Origin: Fistulifera solaris | Taxonomy: Eukaryota > Bacillariophyta > Bacillariophyceae > Naviculales > Stauroneidaceae | Direction of reading: 5' to 3' | DNA length: 64,000 nt | Assembly: GCA_030295235.1 (NCBI GenBank) | Contig: AP026128.1 | Span: 868,001 to 932,000 of the forward strand | Shown here: piece by piece, positions 34,264-43,796 of the stretch | Numbering within the stretch: position 1 is the stretch's first letter | Layout of the letters: each line of letters begins with the position of its first letter | The notes under the pieces: generated by a model | Told to the model about the DNA's origin: nothing | Database searches by the model: none | Seen by the model: the letters and a program-made list of their open reading frames with translations, nothing else | Position numbers and translations under genes: made by a program

Positions 34264-35026
34264 GTTGAATGTTTTCTACGCTTTATATGAGTGAATAAAT
34301 GACAAAATGAATGAAAGCTCCTCCGCGTTTGTTCACTTCTTCGTCTCCCACCTCCCACGTGGTTCACGTCACGGAGGCTGTCCTTTTTTGAATCTTTGGA
34401 ATTCGCCACCGTGGAGTACTGAAGGTTTTATACGTGGTGACATCCAGTGTCTTATGAATTGTAGGACCCCACGCGAGCCCCTCTTCAGTTTACTTTATAA
34501 CCTATATCGAAATTGACACTACTTTCAAATGTAGGTTCAGCGTAGATTGATTACCGGATGAGCGGAGATAACAGACAACACGAACATTCGTGATTTACAA
34601 GTCAGTCGTGAAGGCTCAAACGTCATTCCCTTTCAATAATATCTACTGTAAAGACTTTGACCAATCTTTCATTGTTTTCACATTGTAAAGGGAAAACGTT
34701 TGAGGTCGAATGGAAAACCAAGACCTCTAGAGAGCAATTATGACTGAATTATAATGGTCGGCGTTTCTCCTCGAGGAGGAGTCAGTCGTGTGTAGAAAAA
34801 CTGCGCATCACGCAAATAACTGGCACTTGAGTGTCGTACAGCGACCCGCTTGCCAATCGGCGTCACAAAATTATGAATGGCGTCAACTGCAAGTGCAACA
34901 ATAATTTGCAACCAACAAACCATCACAACCATCAAGAACCACAGAACAGACACGATCTTGACGTGATATACGACTATTAACGCTCTTTCTGTGTAGAATA
35001 GAATCATGTTAGAGTTTAACAGCAAA
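34264..35026. other. Divergent intergenic region
   Basis: About 760 bp between the phosphatase and kinase genes. One leftward open frame (34738-35007) encodes a hydrophobic ~89-residue peptide that might be a small membrane protein, but the support is too weak to call. Confidence 0.4.
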
Positions 35027-36343
35027 ATGGCTTCCTTGGGCGGCAATGTTTTCCGCCGTTTCATGATAGTTCGACGACCTCGACTGATGTCTCGGTGCAA
35101 CGGCTATCGGAGGTGTTTTTCGACGAATTTTCTAACGCAAGAGGACGGTCATTGTGATGAAATACCGTCCAACATTGAGCATGTTCTTCAAGAATATTAC
35201 GAGAAACAGCAGACCAGTTCGTCGATTCAAATGCTCATGAAGACCGGTAGGGGCGAGATGCTTGGCAAGACCTATAAAAGCGAAGCGTTCATGGGACGAC
35301 TGGGCCATCAGTTAGCAACAAATCGCATTCTGATTCAGTTTGCTTCATTTCTATCACAAGAAATACCCATTCGATTGGCTCATAGGATCCGAGATCTGGA
35401 TCAAGTTCCTATTTTGAGAGACATGCACGCCGTACAGCAGGTGAAAGCAATCTACATTCGTTCTTTCTTGGAGATGATTGACTTTCCGCCTATTCTAAAC
35501 TCAAATGATGAACAGAAGTTCGCTCATATGCTAGGAGATCTGTATACGAAACACTCGGGGGTCTTGGTGCAGATGGCGAAGGGTGCGTATGAGCTGCGGG
35601 AAGGTATTCGATCGGGGGACATCAATGTCTCAAAAGACGTGGACGACGATTTTTCACTGGAAAGTCTGATCGACTGCCACCGATGTCTGGATCGCTTCTA
35701 CATGAGTCGGATAGGAATTCGTGTTTTGGCTGGGCAGTACTTAGCAATGCGACAGGAACCACAGAACAATTATATTGGTATGATATGTCAAAAGACGTCA
35801 CCTTCGGCCGTGGTGAGAGAAGCGGCAGCCAATGTGACCAAACTTTGTACTGAACGATACGGAAGAGCGCCCGAGGTTCAACTGATAGGACGTCTTGACT
35901 TGACATTTCCGTATATTCCCACGTACTTGCATTACATTGTGCTAGAATTGCTGAAGAACGCCTTGAGAGCAACTTGCGAAAAATTCGAACTCAGTTCTTC
36001 GCTACCTCCTGTGGTAGTTGTCATTGCCGACGGTACCGATAATGAAGACGTTGTTATTAAGATCACGGATGAAGGAGGTGGGATTCCAAGAAGTCAGATT
36101 GAAAAGATTTGGAGTTATTTGTATACGACTGCAGGTTCAAGCCTTCAGAAGGCTGTCTTTTCTGGGAAGGATCATAGCGATATGTCACCAATGGCTGGAT
36201 TAGGCTACGGGCTACCTATATCAAGAAGCTACGCGCGTTATTTTGGCGGAGATATCGACTTGATGAGTATGGATGGACACGGCACCGATGTATTTGTCTA
36301 CTTGAAACGCCTAGGTGATACAAAAGAACCCATTCCTGTATAA
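35027..36343 (+). CDS. Mitochondrial 2-oxoacid dehydrogenase kinase (PDK/BCKDK family)
   Basis: From ATG 35027 (MASLGGNVFRRFMIVRRPRL) the N-terminus is basic and Arg/Phe rich, a typical mitochondrial presequence ending near RRCFSTNF. The mature part has the family's helical N-terminal domain (LRDMHAVQQVKAIYIRSF; IDCHRCLDRFYMSRIGIRVL) and a GHKL ATPase domain with the N-box HYIVLELLKNALRA, the G1 box ITDEGGGIP and the G2 box GLGYGLPISRSYARYFGG. These kinases phosphorylate and switch off the pyruvate or branched-chain dehydrogenase E1 subunit. PDK and BCKDK cannot be separated confidently by eye. Single exon of 438 residues. Confidence 0.9.
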   Translation: MASLGGNVFRRFMIVRRPRLMSRCNGYRRCFSTNFLTQEDGHCDEIPSNIEHVLQEYYEKQQTSSSIQMLMKTGRGEMLGKTYKSEAFMGRLGHQLATNRILIQFASFLSQEIPIRLAHRIRDLDQVPILRDMHAVQQVKAIYIRSFLEMIDFPPILNSNDEQKFAHMLGDLYTKHSGVLVQMAKGAYELREGIRSGDINVSKDVDDDFSLESLIDCHRCLDRFYMSRIGIRVLAGQYLAMRQEPQNNYIGMICQKTSPSAVVREAAANVTKLCTERYGRAPEVQLIGRLDLTFPYIPTYLHYIVLELLKNALRATCEKFELSSSLPPVVVVIADGTDNEDVVIKITDEGGGIPRSQIEKIWSYLYTTAGSSLQKAVFSGKDHSDMSPMAGLGYGLPISRSYARYFGGDIDLMSMDGHGTDVFVYLKRLGDTKEPIPV

Positions 36344-36400
36344 TAATTTTATGATACGAAGTGCGTGTATGTTTTTGCTTATAAATACAATATGCCGACA

Positions 36401-37689
36401 TTACTCTATTTTCTTTTGCGTTGTCCTTATACCAGCCGCATCCATTATGCGATCAATTGCGAAAACAATTAGAAGGACGACTGTCATGTACAAAGTCAAA
36501 AGGAGGAAGGCGGCAGAGTGATCGACCTCGAGCGTGTTGACCGAAAGATTGACCAATCCAGTCATGAGGTTCGCGACCACGAACGTCACGAGTCCATTTC
36601 GATTTACTAAATGTATTAATTTCGGTGCAGCTAATGATTTGGAATGCGTCGATACATAATCGATGCAAGTGAGCTGTATAAAACATACAAACAATACCCA
36701 CACACAATAGGATGCGTTGGTGGTCCGACGGGAAACCGGGACACCAAGGTACGCCAACAAACTCCATAGCAGTCCGAGAACAACGGTAACTTCCAACAAA
36801 CGCTTGTTTTTCCAAAAGAAATGATGTGCAAGAAATTCACTTGCCAAGTATAAGGACGTGTAGCCCAAACAGCCTAAGATACCTTCTCGGTTGGCTACGA
36901 ACAGGCTCCAGCAGACTTCACCCGGAGTACATGTGCGAGGAGCATTTTCGACCCATTCTTGAAGATGTTGTGATAGTACATATTGGTAACACGCCATTAT
37001 CACCACGGGTATCGAGCAAGTGGGCCCGGGTAGGAAAGGAGCCACCATAGTCAAAAAAGCCAAGGTACAAAAGAAATTCCAGTGCACACCGTACTCGGAA
37101 GCATGTTCCGGATATTCCAGTCCTTTATGCGTCAATAATCGTAGTAGTCCCATGAACAATAACGGCAAGATTCGTTTCCAGTTCATCCGTGGTGTTGCTT
37201 TGGGCGTCGTTCCGTGACGCGCTTTGGGGGAAACGAGTCCAGCGGCGACAACAAAGGAGGCCGCTCCTAAATCCATGAGACTGTATCCTTTGACTTCTGT
37301 TTTACAAAATCGTCTAGGAAAGAGACGGAAGTCTACAGCAAGTATAGCGATGATTGTCAGATACATGAGACCCGATCGGAAAACGGTGATGGTGGCATGT
37401 TGCGTATTATTTGACGTCAAGTCGGATGACGGAGGAGATTTGAATCGCGTGACAAAGGTCACCACAACTTGTACCAAGAGCAACAAAATCCCATGAGGGT
37501 ACAGCCATTCACTTTGACATATTATCATGGGAACAATCCATGCCGAAACCTCGGTAAAAATTGACTTGGGCAGGGCCGTATAGCAATACCAACCGATCGG
37601 GACCGTACTTGCTATCAACAGTAACTCGACGGGTGTCGTACCCTCGTGGCCACTGACAAACGCTTCTTTTGCTCTTTCCAATCTGTCAT
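36401..37689 (-). CDS. GWT1: GPI-anchor inositol acyltransferase (GWT1/PIG-W)
   Basis: About 429 residues with many membrane helices, acting in the ER to acylate the inositol of GlcN-PI during GPI-anchor assembly. The signature FPRRFCKTEVKGYSLMDLG and the N-terminal KEAFVSGHEGTTPVELL match the family. The ATG is at 37689 (MTDWKEQ). It reaches the main frame only if the TTTT run at 37667-37670 has one more T, so a homopolymer error is likely; otherwise no ATG precedes the conserved N-terminus. The first ~50 bp around the start codon are duplicated at about 39.02-39.07 kb. The gene converges on the kinase gene with a 57-bp gap. Confidence 0.88.
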
Positions 37690-37802
37690 GTTTGTCGGAA
37701 ACGATTTGCCAGGGAGTAAAAGAAACGTTGTAAATAATAATAATTCACGCGATAGATGATATAAATAGATTTATTTTGAAGACGCGAGCGTTCCTTTTTT
37801 TA

Positions 37803-38664
37803 AGACCCCGTCCGGCGAAATTGGGGCCCTTTGGGGGTTAAAATTGCTAGAAACCGTGATAGTGAAAAACACGGTTTTGTCTCCTAGCGTATAAAACATG
37901 ATAAAAATAAAACAACATTCTTCCTATTAAAAAACGAAATCGAACGATATGTCGGACGTCTCCAACGCCCAAAAATTGAGCAAAATACGACCATTACCAA
38001 ATTCACAACAAAATGTGAAGTGATTATTGAACGCTACGTAAATCCTCTAATAACTGCTGCTTCTATAAACATTTAACAGGGAATAGTCCACAAGTGACAC
38101 TTAAAGAGGATGTTTAACGGTCGATTGTTGTTTGGGCCGCTGTGAAAGAGAAAACGAAGCAGAAAGAGCGACCCCAAGATTTTCAAGACGACAAAATCAA
38201 CAATAAACCCTTCTTTTGTCACCGTGTGGCACAAATCTTTGCCCCCAGCACTAGCATTCCATCAACCACGTTATGGGGATCATATTCTACCAAAAGAGCG
38301 ATCTGAAAGTGGTCTTTCAAGTCAATTTTAATCAAGTTTCTTGCTCAGCGGCCGAATGTTTTTGAGCGAGAAGTCGCGTTGGCGATGACGAAGCGGTATA
38401 AAAACGAAACGAAATTCTACAATGTGACAATGTGTTTTATGCGCAGCGGTACCTGTCTATGCTTCGACCGTTACAAAAAGTCTATGTTTTTGCTTCAAAA
38501 TTTAGTTAATATCGACGAAACTAGCAAAAGTAAAATTATACATCGCAATAACTTTTTAAAAGCTATCGATTGATGTAATTTTTATCAAAATCGAAGAATT
38601 TTTTTTTTCGTGGGAAGTCAGATCCTAGCAATTTTCGGCACCCCAAATTCGCCGGACCGGGTCT
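37803..38664. mobile_element. Non-autonomous DNA transposon (MITE), 862 bp, TA target duplication
   Basis: The left end AGACCCCGTCCGGCGAA and the right end, read inverted, AGACCCGGTCCGGCGAA form terminal inverted repeats. These continue through AATTGGGG and, after a gap, a shared AAAATTGCTAG. Each end is flanked by TA (37801-37802 and 38665-38666), the target duplication used by Tc1/mariner-type elements. The interior is AT-rich and shows no transposase; a 64-residue open frame at 38379 lacks any family feature. The TIRs differ at few positions, so the insertion is moderately young. Confidence 0.8.
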
Positions 38665-38691
38665 TAATAAATAAAAAAAATCCATTCATGC

Positions 38692-38744
38692 GACTGGAAA
38701 ATGCATTATTGGTGCAGCTAAAATCACACTTTGGCCTATAGTAA
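38692..38744 (+). repeat. Dispersed hairpin + CTATAGTAA module, degenerate hairpin
   Basis: GACTGGAAAATGCA followed by ACACTTTGGCCTATAGTAA at 38726-38744. It lies just outside the right end of the MITE. Confidence 0.6.
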
Positions 38745-38880
38745 AAACGGATGATACTATTTCGCCAGGATTTATCAATCTGAATAATCAAAGCGTGTAC
38801 TTCAAATGCTGCTAAAGGTGATTCATTGTGGTTTTGGTCTAATAAGCTTACCGAATAAGCAGAATGAACCCAATTAAAAT

Positions 38881-39252
38881 AGTAATATATCTCGGCGAAT
38901 TTGATTCTTGACTGAAATAATGCAGTCGTGGTTTCCGTAAACTAACACTTTGGCCTATAGTAAAAGTTTGAAGAAAATGATCCGCAAGGCTTTCAGGACG
39001 ACGTTTAGCCCCAACACGTGCCTTCTGCTCTCTCCAATCTGTCATATTTGTTGGATACGATTTGCTAGGCGGTCCAGTATTGTCGAGTGTAATCTAACCA
39101 ATTGAGAAAGTAATATATCTCGGCGAATTTGATTCTTGACTGAAATAATGCAGTCGTGGTTTCCGTAAACTGACACTTTGGCCTATAGTAAAAGTTTGAA
39201 GAAAATGATCCGCAAGGCTTTCAGGACGAAAAGCACCAACACGTGCCTTCTT
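38881..39252 (+). repeat. 228-bp tandem duplication carrying two hairpin + CTATAGTAA modules
   Basis: AGTAATATATCTCGGCGAAT begins at 38881 and again at 39109, a period of 228 bp, with the second copy truncated near 39252. Each copy holds GACTGAAATAATGCAGTC (38910 and 39138) and ACACTTTGGCCTATAGTAA (38945-38963 and 39173-39191). The first copy also contains a near-copy of the GWT1 start region (about 39020-39071). The period matches the unrelated-looking array at 1.7-2.8 kb. Confidence 0.85.
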
Positions 39253-39479
39253 CAAGTGAACCTGATGCTCCTGAATTCATTGGATTGGGGTTCATATACT
39301 TGGTTCATCTTTAGGTTCCACTAAGTCACTATAAAAAGTGTGGCGACGAGGGACAGCGTTACAGGATACGAGTTATAAGCAAGGTTCGTTGATCTGGCTT
39401 CGTCAGTTGAAACAGTATTCATGGATTGCTCTGTAGCTTTGCGACGGACGATATGGCGAATATTAGTGCGCGTTCTCCG
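39253..39479. other. Intergenic spacer after the repeat cluster
   Basis: No feature seen beyond the end of the HAD-type gene. With the MITE and 228-bp repeat it makes a gene-free block of about 1.8 kb. Confidence 0.4.
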
Positions 39480-39974
39480 TCAGCTTTTTGCCAGTTGTTG
39501 TTGCAAGAGTCGAATCGCCAGATCGGCGTCGGCATTCGTCAGACCCACCGGACTACTGACCGCGATGGCGCGTCCCTCAAAATAATTTCTATATCGCTCT
39601 AAAAGCAAATCTTCATCTTCGAGAGCAATCCATGCTCGAGGTCGATTGTTCTGTAGGTATCGATATATTTCATACTGTCGTTCGTCGTGGTAGGACGTGT
39701 CCGTCAAGTCGTAAAACTCCGTGATCCGAGCAAGAGGACTGTCGTGAACATTGCCGTATATTTGAAAGGATTCGATGATATCATCAATCATATTTTTCTG
39801 CGCCCTCCAAGTTGACGACAAAACCAGCAAGGCGTCAGGGACGGCGTTGAGAATTTGTGAGAGCGCATGCAACGTCGCGTCAGGAAATATGGCTCCGCAC
39901 GTAGAGACTGGCGGGTTTGGAAATGGTAGCAGCACTCCATCTATATCTAAGAAGATCAGTATTTTTCCAGCCAT
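39480..39974 (-). CDS. HAD-superfamily protein with DIDGVL motif
   Basis: From ATG 39974 (MAGKILIFLDIDGVLLPF) the protein has 164 residues and begins directly at HAD motif I, where the first Asp is the nucleophile. SSTW (motif II position) and a late acidic stretch, WIALEDEDLL (motif IV position), follow. This compact layout resembles the HAD domain linked to Swiss-army-knife RNA repair proteins. An upstream in-frame ATG at 40202 would add 76 residues of low-complexity sequence without clear targeting features. Likely a small phosphatase or hydrolase; the substrate is unknown. Confidence 0.7.
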   Translation of the reverse strand: MAGKILIFLDIDGVLLPFPNPPVSTCGAIFPDATLHALSQILNAVPDALLVLSSTWRAQKNMIDDIIESFQIYGNVHDSPLARITEFYDLTDTSYHDERQYEIYRYLQNNRPRAWIALEDEDLLLERYRNYFEGRAIAVSSPVGLTNADADLAIRLLQQQLAKS

Positions 39975-40523
39975 CCTTTCGTCCTGATTGGGATTGTATG
40001 GCGATGGCGGTTTTGAGTGGAACATTTGTGAGAGTGCGATTGATGGAGAAGAACAGGTACCGGTACGACCAATGACTGCTACTATCCAATCGATGTCTGG
40101 CCTGCACTGCGGATGACCGGCGATCTCTCCACCGCACGCAGTGGCGTTTGCAGGCGACGATGGCTGCTTGCAAACGCAAGACAAAAAAATAATCGGGGAC
40201 ATTCACAGCACTTTGATTGAGATCGATTTACAATGGTAAGCAGTGTTGGTAACCAGAGCTATCCTTTTGATGTGTCATATTTTGTAAAGAGGTCTGTATT
40301 ATTGCTGTCGACGGGGAACAAATAGACACCGACAAAAAGCTGGTCAACGTCAACGGTCTCGGCGATCGGAGAACGCATTTGCGAGCAGGTTTTGAAGGCA
40401 TTGTTCCCGCATTTCTGATTCAATTCTTCCTCTGAAGCGATGCGATGTTCCCATAGTTGCGTGATGCTTTGTGGTGTCCAGATTGTCAAAAATTGTGCTA
40501 CTTCGTTGTTGTGATGTCTCCTT

Positions 40524-40757
40524 ATGTCTTTTTCAACGTCTGCATCAATGCTATTACAGGCCACTCAAAGACGCGCAGCAGCTAGACAAGCCGGAGGTGG
40601 CGGAGGACGTCCCGCTGGTGCCGGAAATAACATCTTGCAATTTTACACCGATGATTCGCCGGGTTTGCAGGTAGGACCTACCACCGTCTTGGTTGCTAGT
40701 TTGTCCTTTGTGGGGGTTGTCGTACTTTTGCACATCTTGGGCAAATTCAGATCGTAA
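40524..40757 (+). CDS. SEC61B: Sec61 translocon subunit beta
   Basis: 77 residues, a usual length for this tail-anchored protein. The cytosolic part is Arg/Ala/Gly rich (RRAAARQAGGGGGRPAG), followed by the invariant NNILQFYTDDSPGLQVGPTT, then one membrane segment (VLVASLSFVGVVVLLHILGKF). It sits in the ER membrane with Sec61 alpha and gamma and supports protein translocation. Single exon. It lies divergent from the HAD gene, with about 320-550 bp between depending on that gene's start. Confidence 0.95.
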   Translation: MSFSTSASMLLQATQRRAAARQAGGGGGRPAGAGNNILQFYTDDSPGLQVGPTTVLVASLSFVGVVVLLHILGKFRS

Positions 40758-41355
40758 AAGTTTAAATAGCATTTATAGTTTGAAGTTATGTTGCCGATGC
40801 ACATGTGGTTGATTTCAAAATAGATGTCTAAAACATCTTGACTAGTCCCAATACTCGTTTCGAGTTACTTCTAGCAGGCGTCTACTCTGATAAAGCTTAT
40901 TTCTCACCGAGCGGCCATAATCATTTCAATGACATTTGTAGTAACGACAAAGTGCACAAGTTTATAGGGAAAACTCCACAAAACCATTTCTGACTCATCC
41001 ATCACATCCTCTCGAGACCACAGCAAAGCCGTGTTCATCTCATTTCCCACGAGCTCTCTGAAGCTGATACTAGCACAGACGAGGTCTTTAAGGAGCTGAG
41101 TGATTCTTTCTATTAGTAATTAGCTCGTCTATCTCATTGAGAATCAATGGTTGAAAAATCTTGCTAGTGCTCTCGATCCGTTATCGGAGAAATGCTTTCG
41201 ATGCATAGCAAATGGAGATGAAAAATTGCGGTCTCATGCGTGGGGAGTCTGGTAATCCCAGATCAGGGATACCGGAAGCTCAAAGATTGTTTTACGATAA
41301 ATGATTGCGCTTCTGTGTGATGTGAAATTGTGACGTATCCTTTGACAAACAAAGC
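40758..41355. other. Intergenic, no gene seen
   Basis: About 600 bp between convergent genes. I see no open frame, repeat or RNA gene worth calling. Confidence 0.5.
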
Positions 41356-41841
41356 TTACGAAAGCCAATATTCTGGGTTATCTGTGCCCATGACTTTCGC
41401 CTGCAGCTCGCCAATACGAGCCGCTCCGTATTCGACTGCCTTGGCCCATGGGTTATCCTTGTGAGAAATCAATTGAAGGTGAAGATCTTCGAGATTATCA
41501 TCGTCGAATCTTGCCGTCGTTTGTAGTCGGGGTACATTTGGTCTTGAAGGATCGATTTCTGTTTCCTCTGGCGGATTAACGATAGTAGCAAAAGTAGGGA
41601 AATACTGCTTGTCTTTTCGGAATCCTGGGCAATCAAAGTCGCGTGCAGCATGCAAAGGATCCAACGAAGCAGCATCTCGACTCTCCCGTATCGTCGCCGC
41701 GGCAAGTGAGAAATATTCTGCCACCATTGCGACTTTTACTTCTCTTGTAAACAAATCAGTTGGCTGGACAAGGAATGCTTGAGCAACACTGATGATTGCC
41801 ATGGAAAGAACAAATAGATTCATTTTCATTGACATGGTCAT
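41356..41841 (-). CDS. Small plastid-targeted protein, function unknown
   Basis: From ATG 41841 (MTMSMKMNLFVLSMAIISVAQAFLV) the protein has 161 residues. The N-terminus is a signal peptide ending in AQAF, a diatom plastid motif. The mature part is hydrophilic with RESRDAASLDPLHAARDFDCPGFRKDKQYFP and ends in NPWAKAVEYGAARIGELQAKV...PEYWLS. I do not recognise the domain. Upstream in-frame ATGs extend the frame to 41895 but put extra residues before the signal, so the inner start is preferred. Confidence 0.6.
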   Translation of the reverse strand: MTMSMKMNLFVLSMAIISVAQAFLVQPTDLFTREVKVAMVAEYFSLAAATIRESRDAASLDPLHAARDFDCPGFRKDKQYFPTFATIVNPPEETEIDPSRPNVPRLQTTARFDDDNLEDLHLQLISHKDNPWAKAVEYGAARIGELQAKVMGTDNPEYWLS

Positions 41842-42543
41842 GCGGCGCGTTGTGATGGAAATTTTGTGAGGGAGAATGATGCAAATTGCCGTCATGTGCC
41901 AGCTAATTTCAACGAAATTCCCGAATAGATCGTACAGTAGAGCAGCACTCTACCGGCAGCAGGCAAAAGATGACGTGTACTACAGTTTTTATACACTCGA
42001 ATTCCAGGCATTGAAGCCGTTGTTCCGTGAGATCACGTCAGCACATTTCCTTGCATTAGTATAACAATTTATGTAGCAGTCATGACCACCGAACACAGAG
42101 AATTGAATACCGTTTCAACCTCCGCGCTTGCTTTTGTACATTTTAAGGGAGAGTCAATGAATTACCACATTCACACCGTTACAAAGCGCCCGTCAAGTCG
42201 TAAGATTACAGATTAAGTGACACTCAATAAAGATTCTAGTCACACCGTCACAAGCACATAAGGTTTCAAGACTGAAGACAAAGACAAGACCCAATGTATT
42301 TCCTGATTCCCTAATGAACAAGACTGACTCGCAGTTTGTATTATTTCGTCTTTCGTCGCCCCGCGCCGCTTTTCATTCATTCGACTGACTTCTTTCATTG
42401 TAACAAAATCCAATTGCTTTGTTATCGGTTTATCTCTTCTCGTGAACAGACAAAGCGACAAGGTCGTTGATTGATAACGTAACGAAGAGCGCTCAGCAGT
42501 TTAAATTCTTGGTTTCGTTTCAGAGACATATTCTTGGGATAAT
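41842..42543. other. Divergent intergenic region
   Basis: About 700 bp between the plastid protein and PDZ-PUB genes. AT-rich, no convincing gene. Confidence 0.5.
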
Positions 42544-43652
42544 ATGGATAAATTTTTGGATCGATTTAAGCCGAAACAGACGAAGGCAAACAATGGAAAT
42601 TTGCTCGGAAACCTGTTTGGCGGCAATAATACCTTCGCGGGCCAAGGCCATTCACTTGGTGGGAGCCACGGCGGTGAGACTATTCCTATCGAGCTTTCGG
42701 AAGCCGGTCCTTTGGGGATCAAAATAGAGAAAAGACCGAACGCTGCGGCGATTGTAAACATGGTTGTGGAAGGTAGTCAAGCGGAAAAAGCAGGTATACA
42801 ACGAGGGGATGTTTTGTGTTTTGCCGGAACTTCCGGAAAGGAAGAAATTATGTACGACGAGTTTCTGAGTCTAGCCAGATCATCTCAACGCCCTCTTGCT
42901 TTTGACGTGAGACGAATAAAAACAAAAAATGCTCCGAAAGATAGTGAGCAGATGTCGGCAGATTCGTATGCCAGAAAGCAAGCGATGATCGCTGCCGCGG
43001 AAGCAAGAGAGAAAGCTCACAAAAGATGATGAAACCGATTCGGAAAAGTGACAGCAAAGTGTCGGAAGCATCGTCGACGATATCCAACGATACTCAGCAA
43101 CCTTTATCCGAAGAAGCAAAACAGGCGATAGCAGCTGCCAAGTCACAAGAAGAGAAATTAGCAGCCGAATTAGGATACAATCCCTACGAGACAAACAAAA
43201 TGAATGCAGGACAAGCACGAAACGCTACTGTAGCTCTGAATCATGGCTCAATGCATGCAAAAGAAAGCCACGAGCCCTCACAAACTCCTCCTTTACCTGC
43301 ACACAGACCGTCTGAGCAATTTCAGCAAGCTTTCGAATCAGTCGTTACTGGGAACGATCATGCTAATGTTGTTAAGAGCTTTCTGATATTAAAGAAGCTG
43401 ATTGTCAATGCAACAACAAAGGGTCAGTTGGATGCTGAGGACTCGAGTAAATTCCGCCGGATACGTCTGGATAATACAAAGATCAACGAAGCTGTGGTGC
43501 AAACCGAGGGCGCTCTGGACTTGCTTTTGTCTGTTGACTTCCAGTTGGCCGAAGATGACGGGACATCATTACTGGTGTATCCACCGGGAAACACTGGACC
43601 TGTCTGGCTCGTGCAGGCATTGGAACAGCTTGAGCAATATGCCAAGTCGTAG
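42544..43652 (+). CDS. PDZ-PUB domain protein (putative p97/ubiquitin pathway adaptor)
   Basis: The first frame encodes a Gly/Asn-rich start and a PDZ domain (about residues 47-120: IELSEAGPLGIKIEKR...MVVEGSQAEKAGIQRGDVL). The second encodes a charged linker and a PUB/PUG domain (VVKSFLILKKLIVNA...RRIRLDNTKINEAVV..ALDLLLSVDF), the fold that binds the tail of the AAA ATPase p97/VCP. The frames join at AAAA 43021-43024 if one A is added, giving one protein of about 369 residues. PDZ domains bind C-terminal peptides, so the protein may recruit a client to p97 (inference). Both domains are clear by motif; the combination is unusual. Confidence 0.75.
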
Positions 43653-43796
43653 AGATGTGGGTGAACCGTAAACTCAAACGCTGTCTAATTTTACATAAAG
43701 GTCTTCGATTTGAGTAGAGTAGCGTGGTCCACATATACAAAGATTGAAATTGATGAACGCTAATAAAAATAATATAAAGGCAACGTCGAAACTCTT

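Noticed and set aside
34738-35007. Possible 89-residue hydrophobic protein on the minus strand
   Set aside because: It has a membrane-like segment and a plausible ATG, but no relative is recognised and it overlaps the promoter of the kinase gene.
38379-38573. 64-residue frame inside the MITE as a transposase remnant
   Set aside because: No DDE-type motif or similarity to transposases visible. The element is best seen as non-coding.
40259-40564. 101-residue minus-strand frame overlapping the SEC61B start
   Set aside because: The composition looks protein-like, but there is no ATG at its start and it overlaps a certain gene on the other strand.
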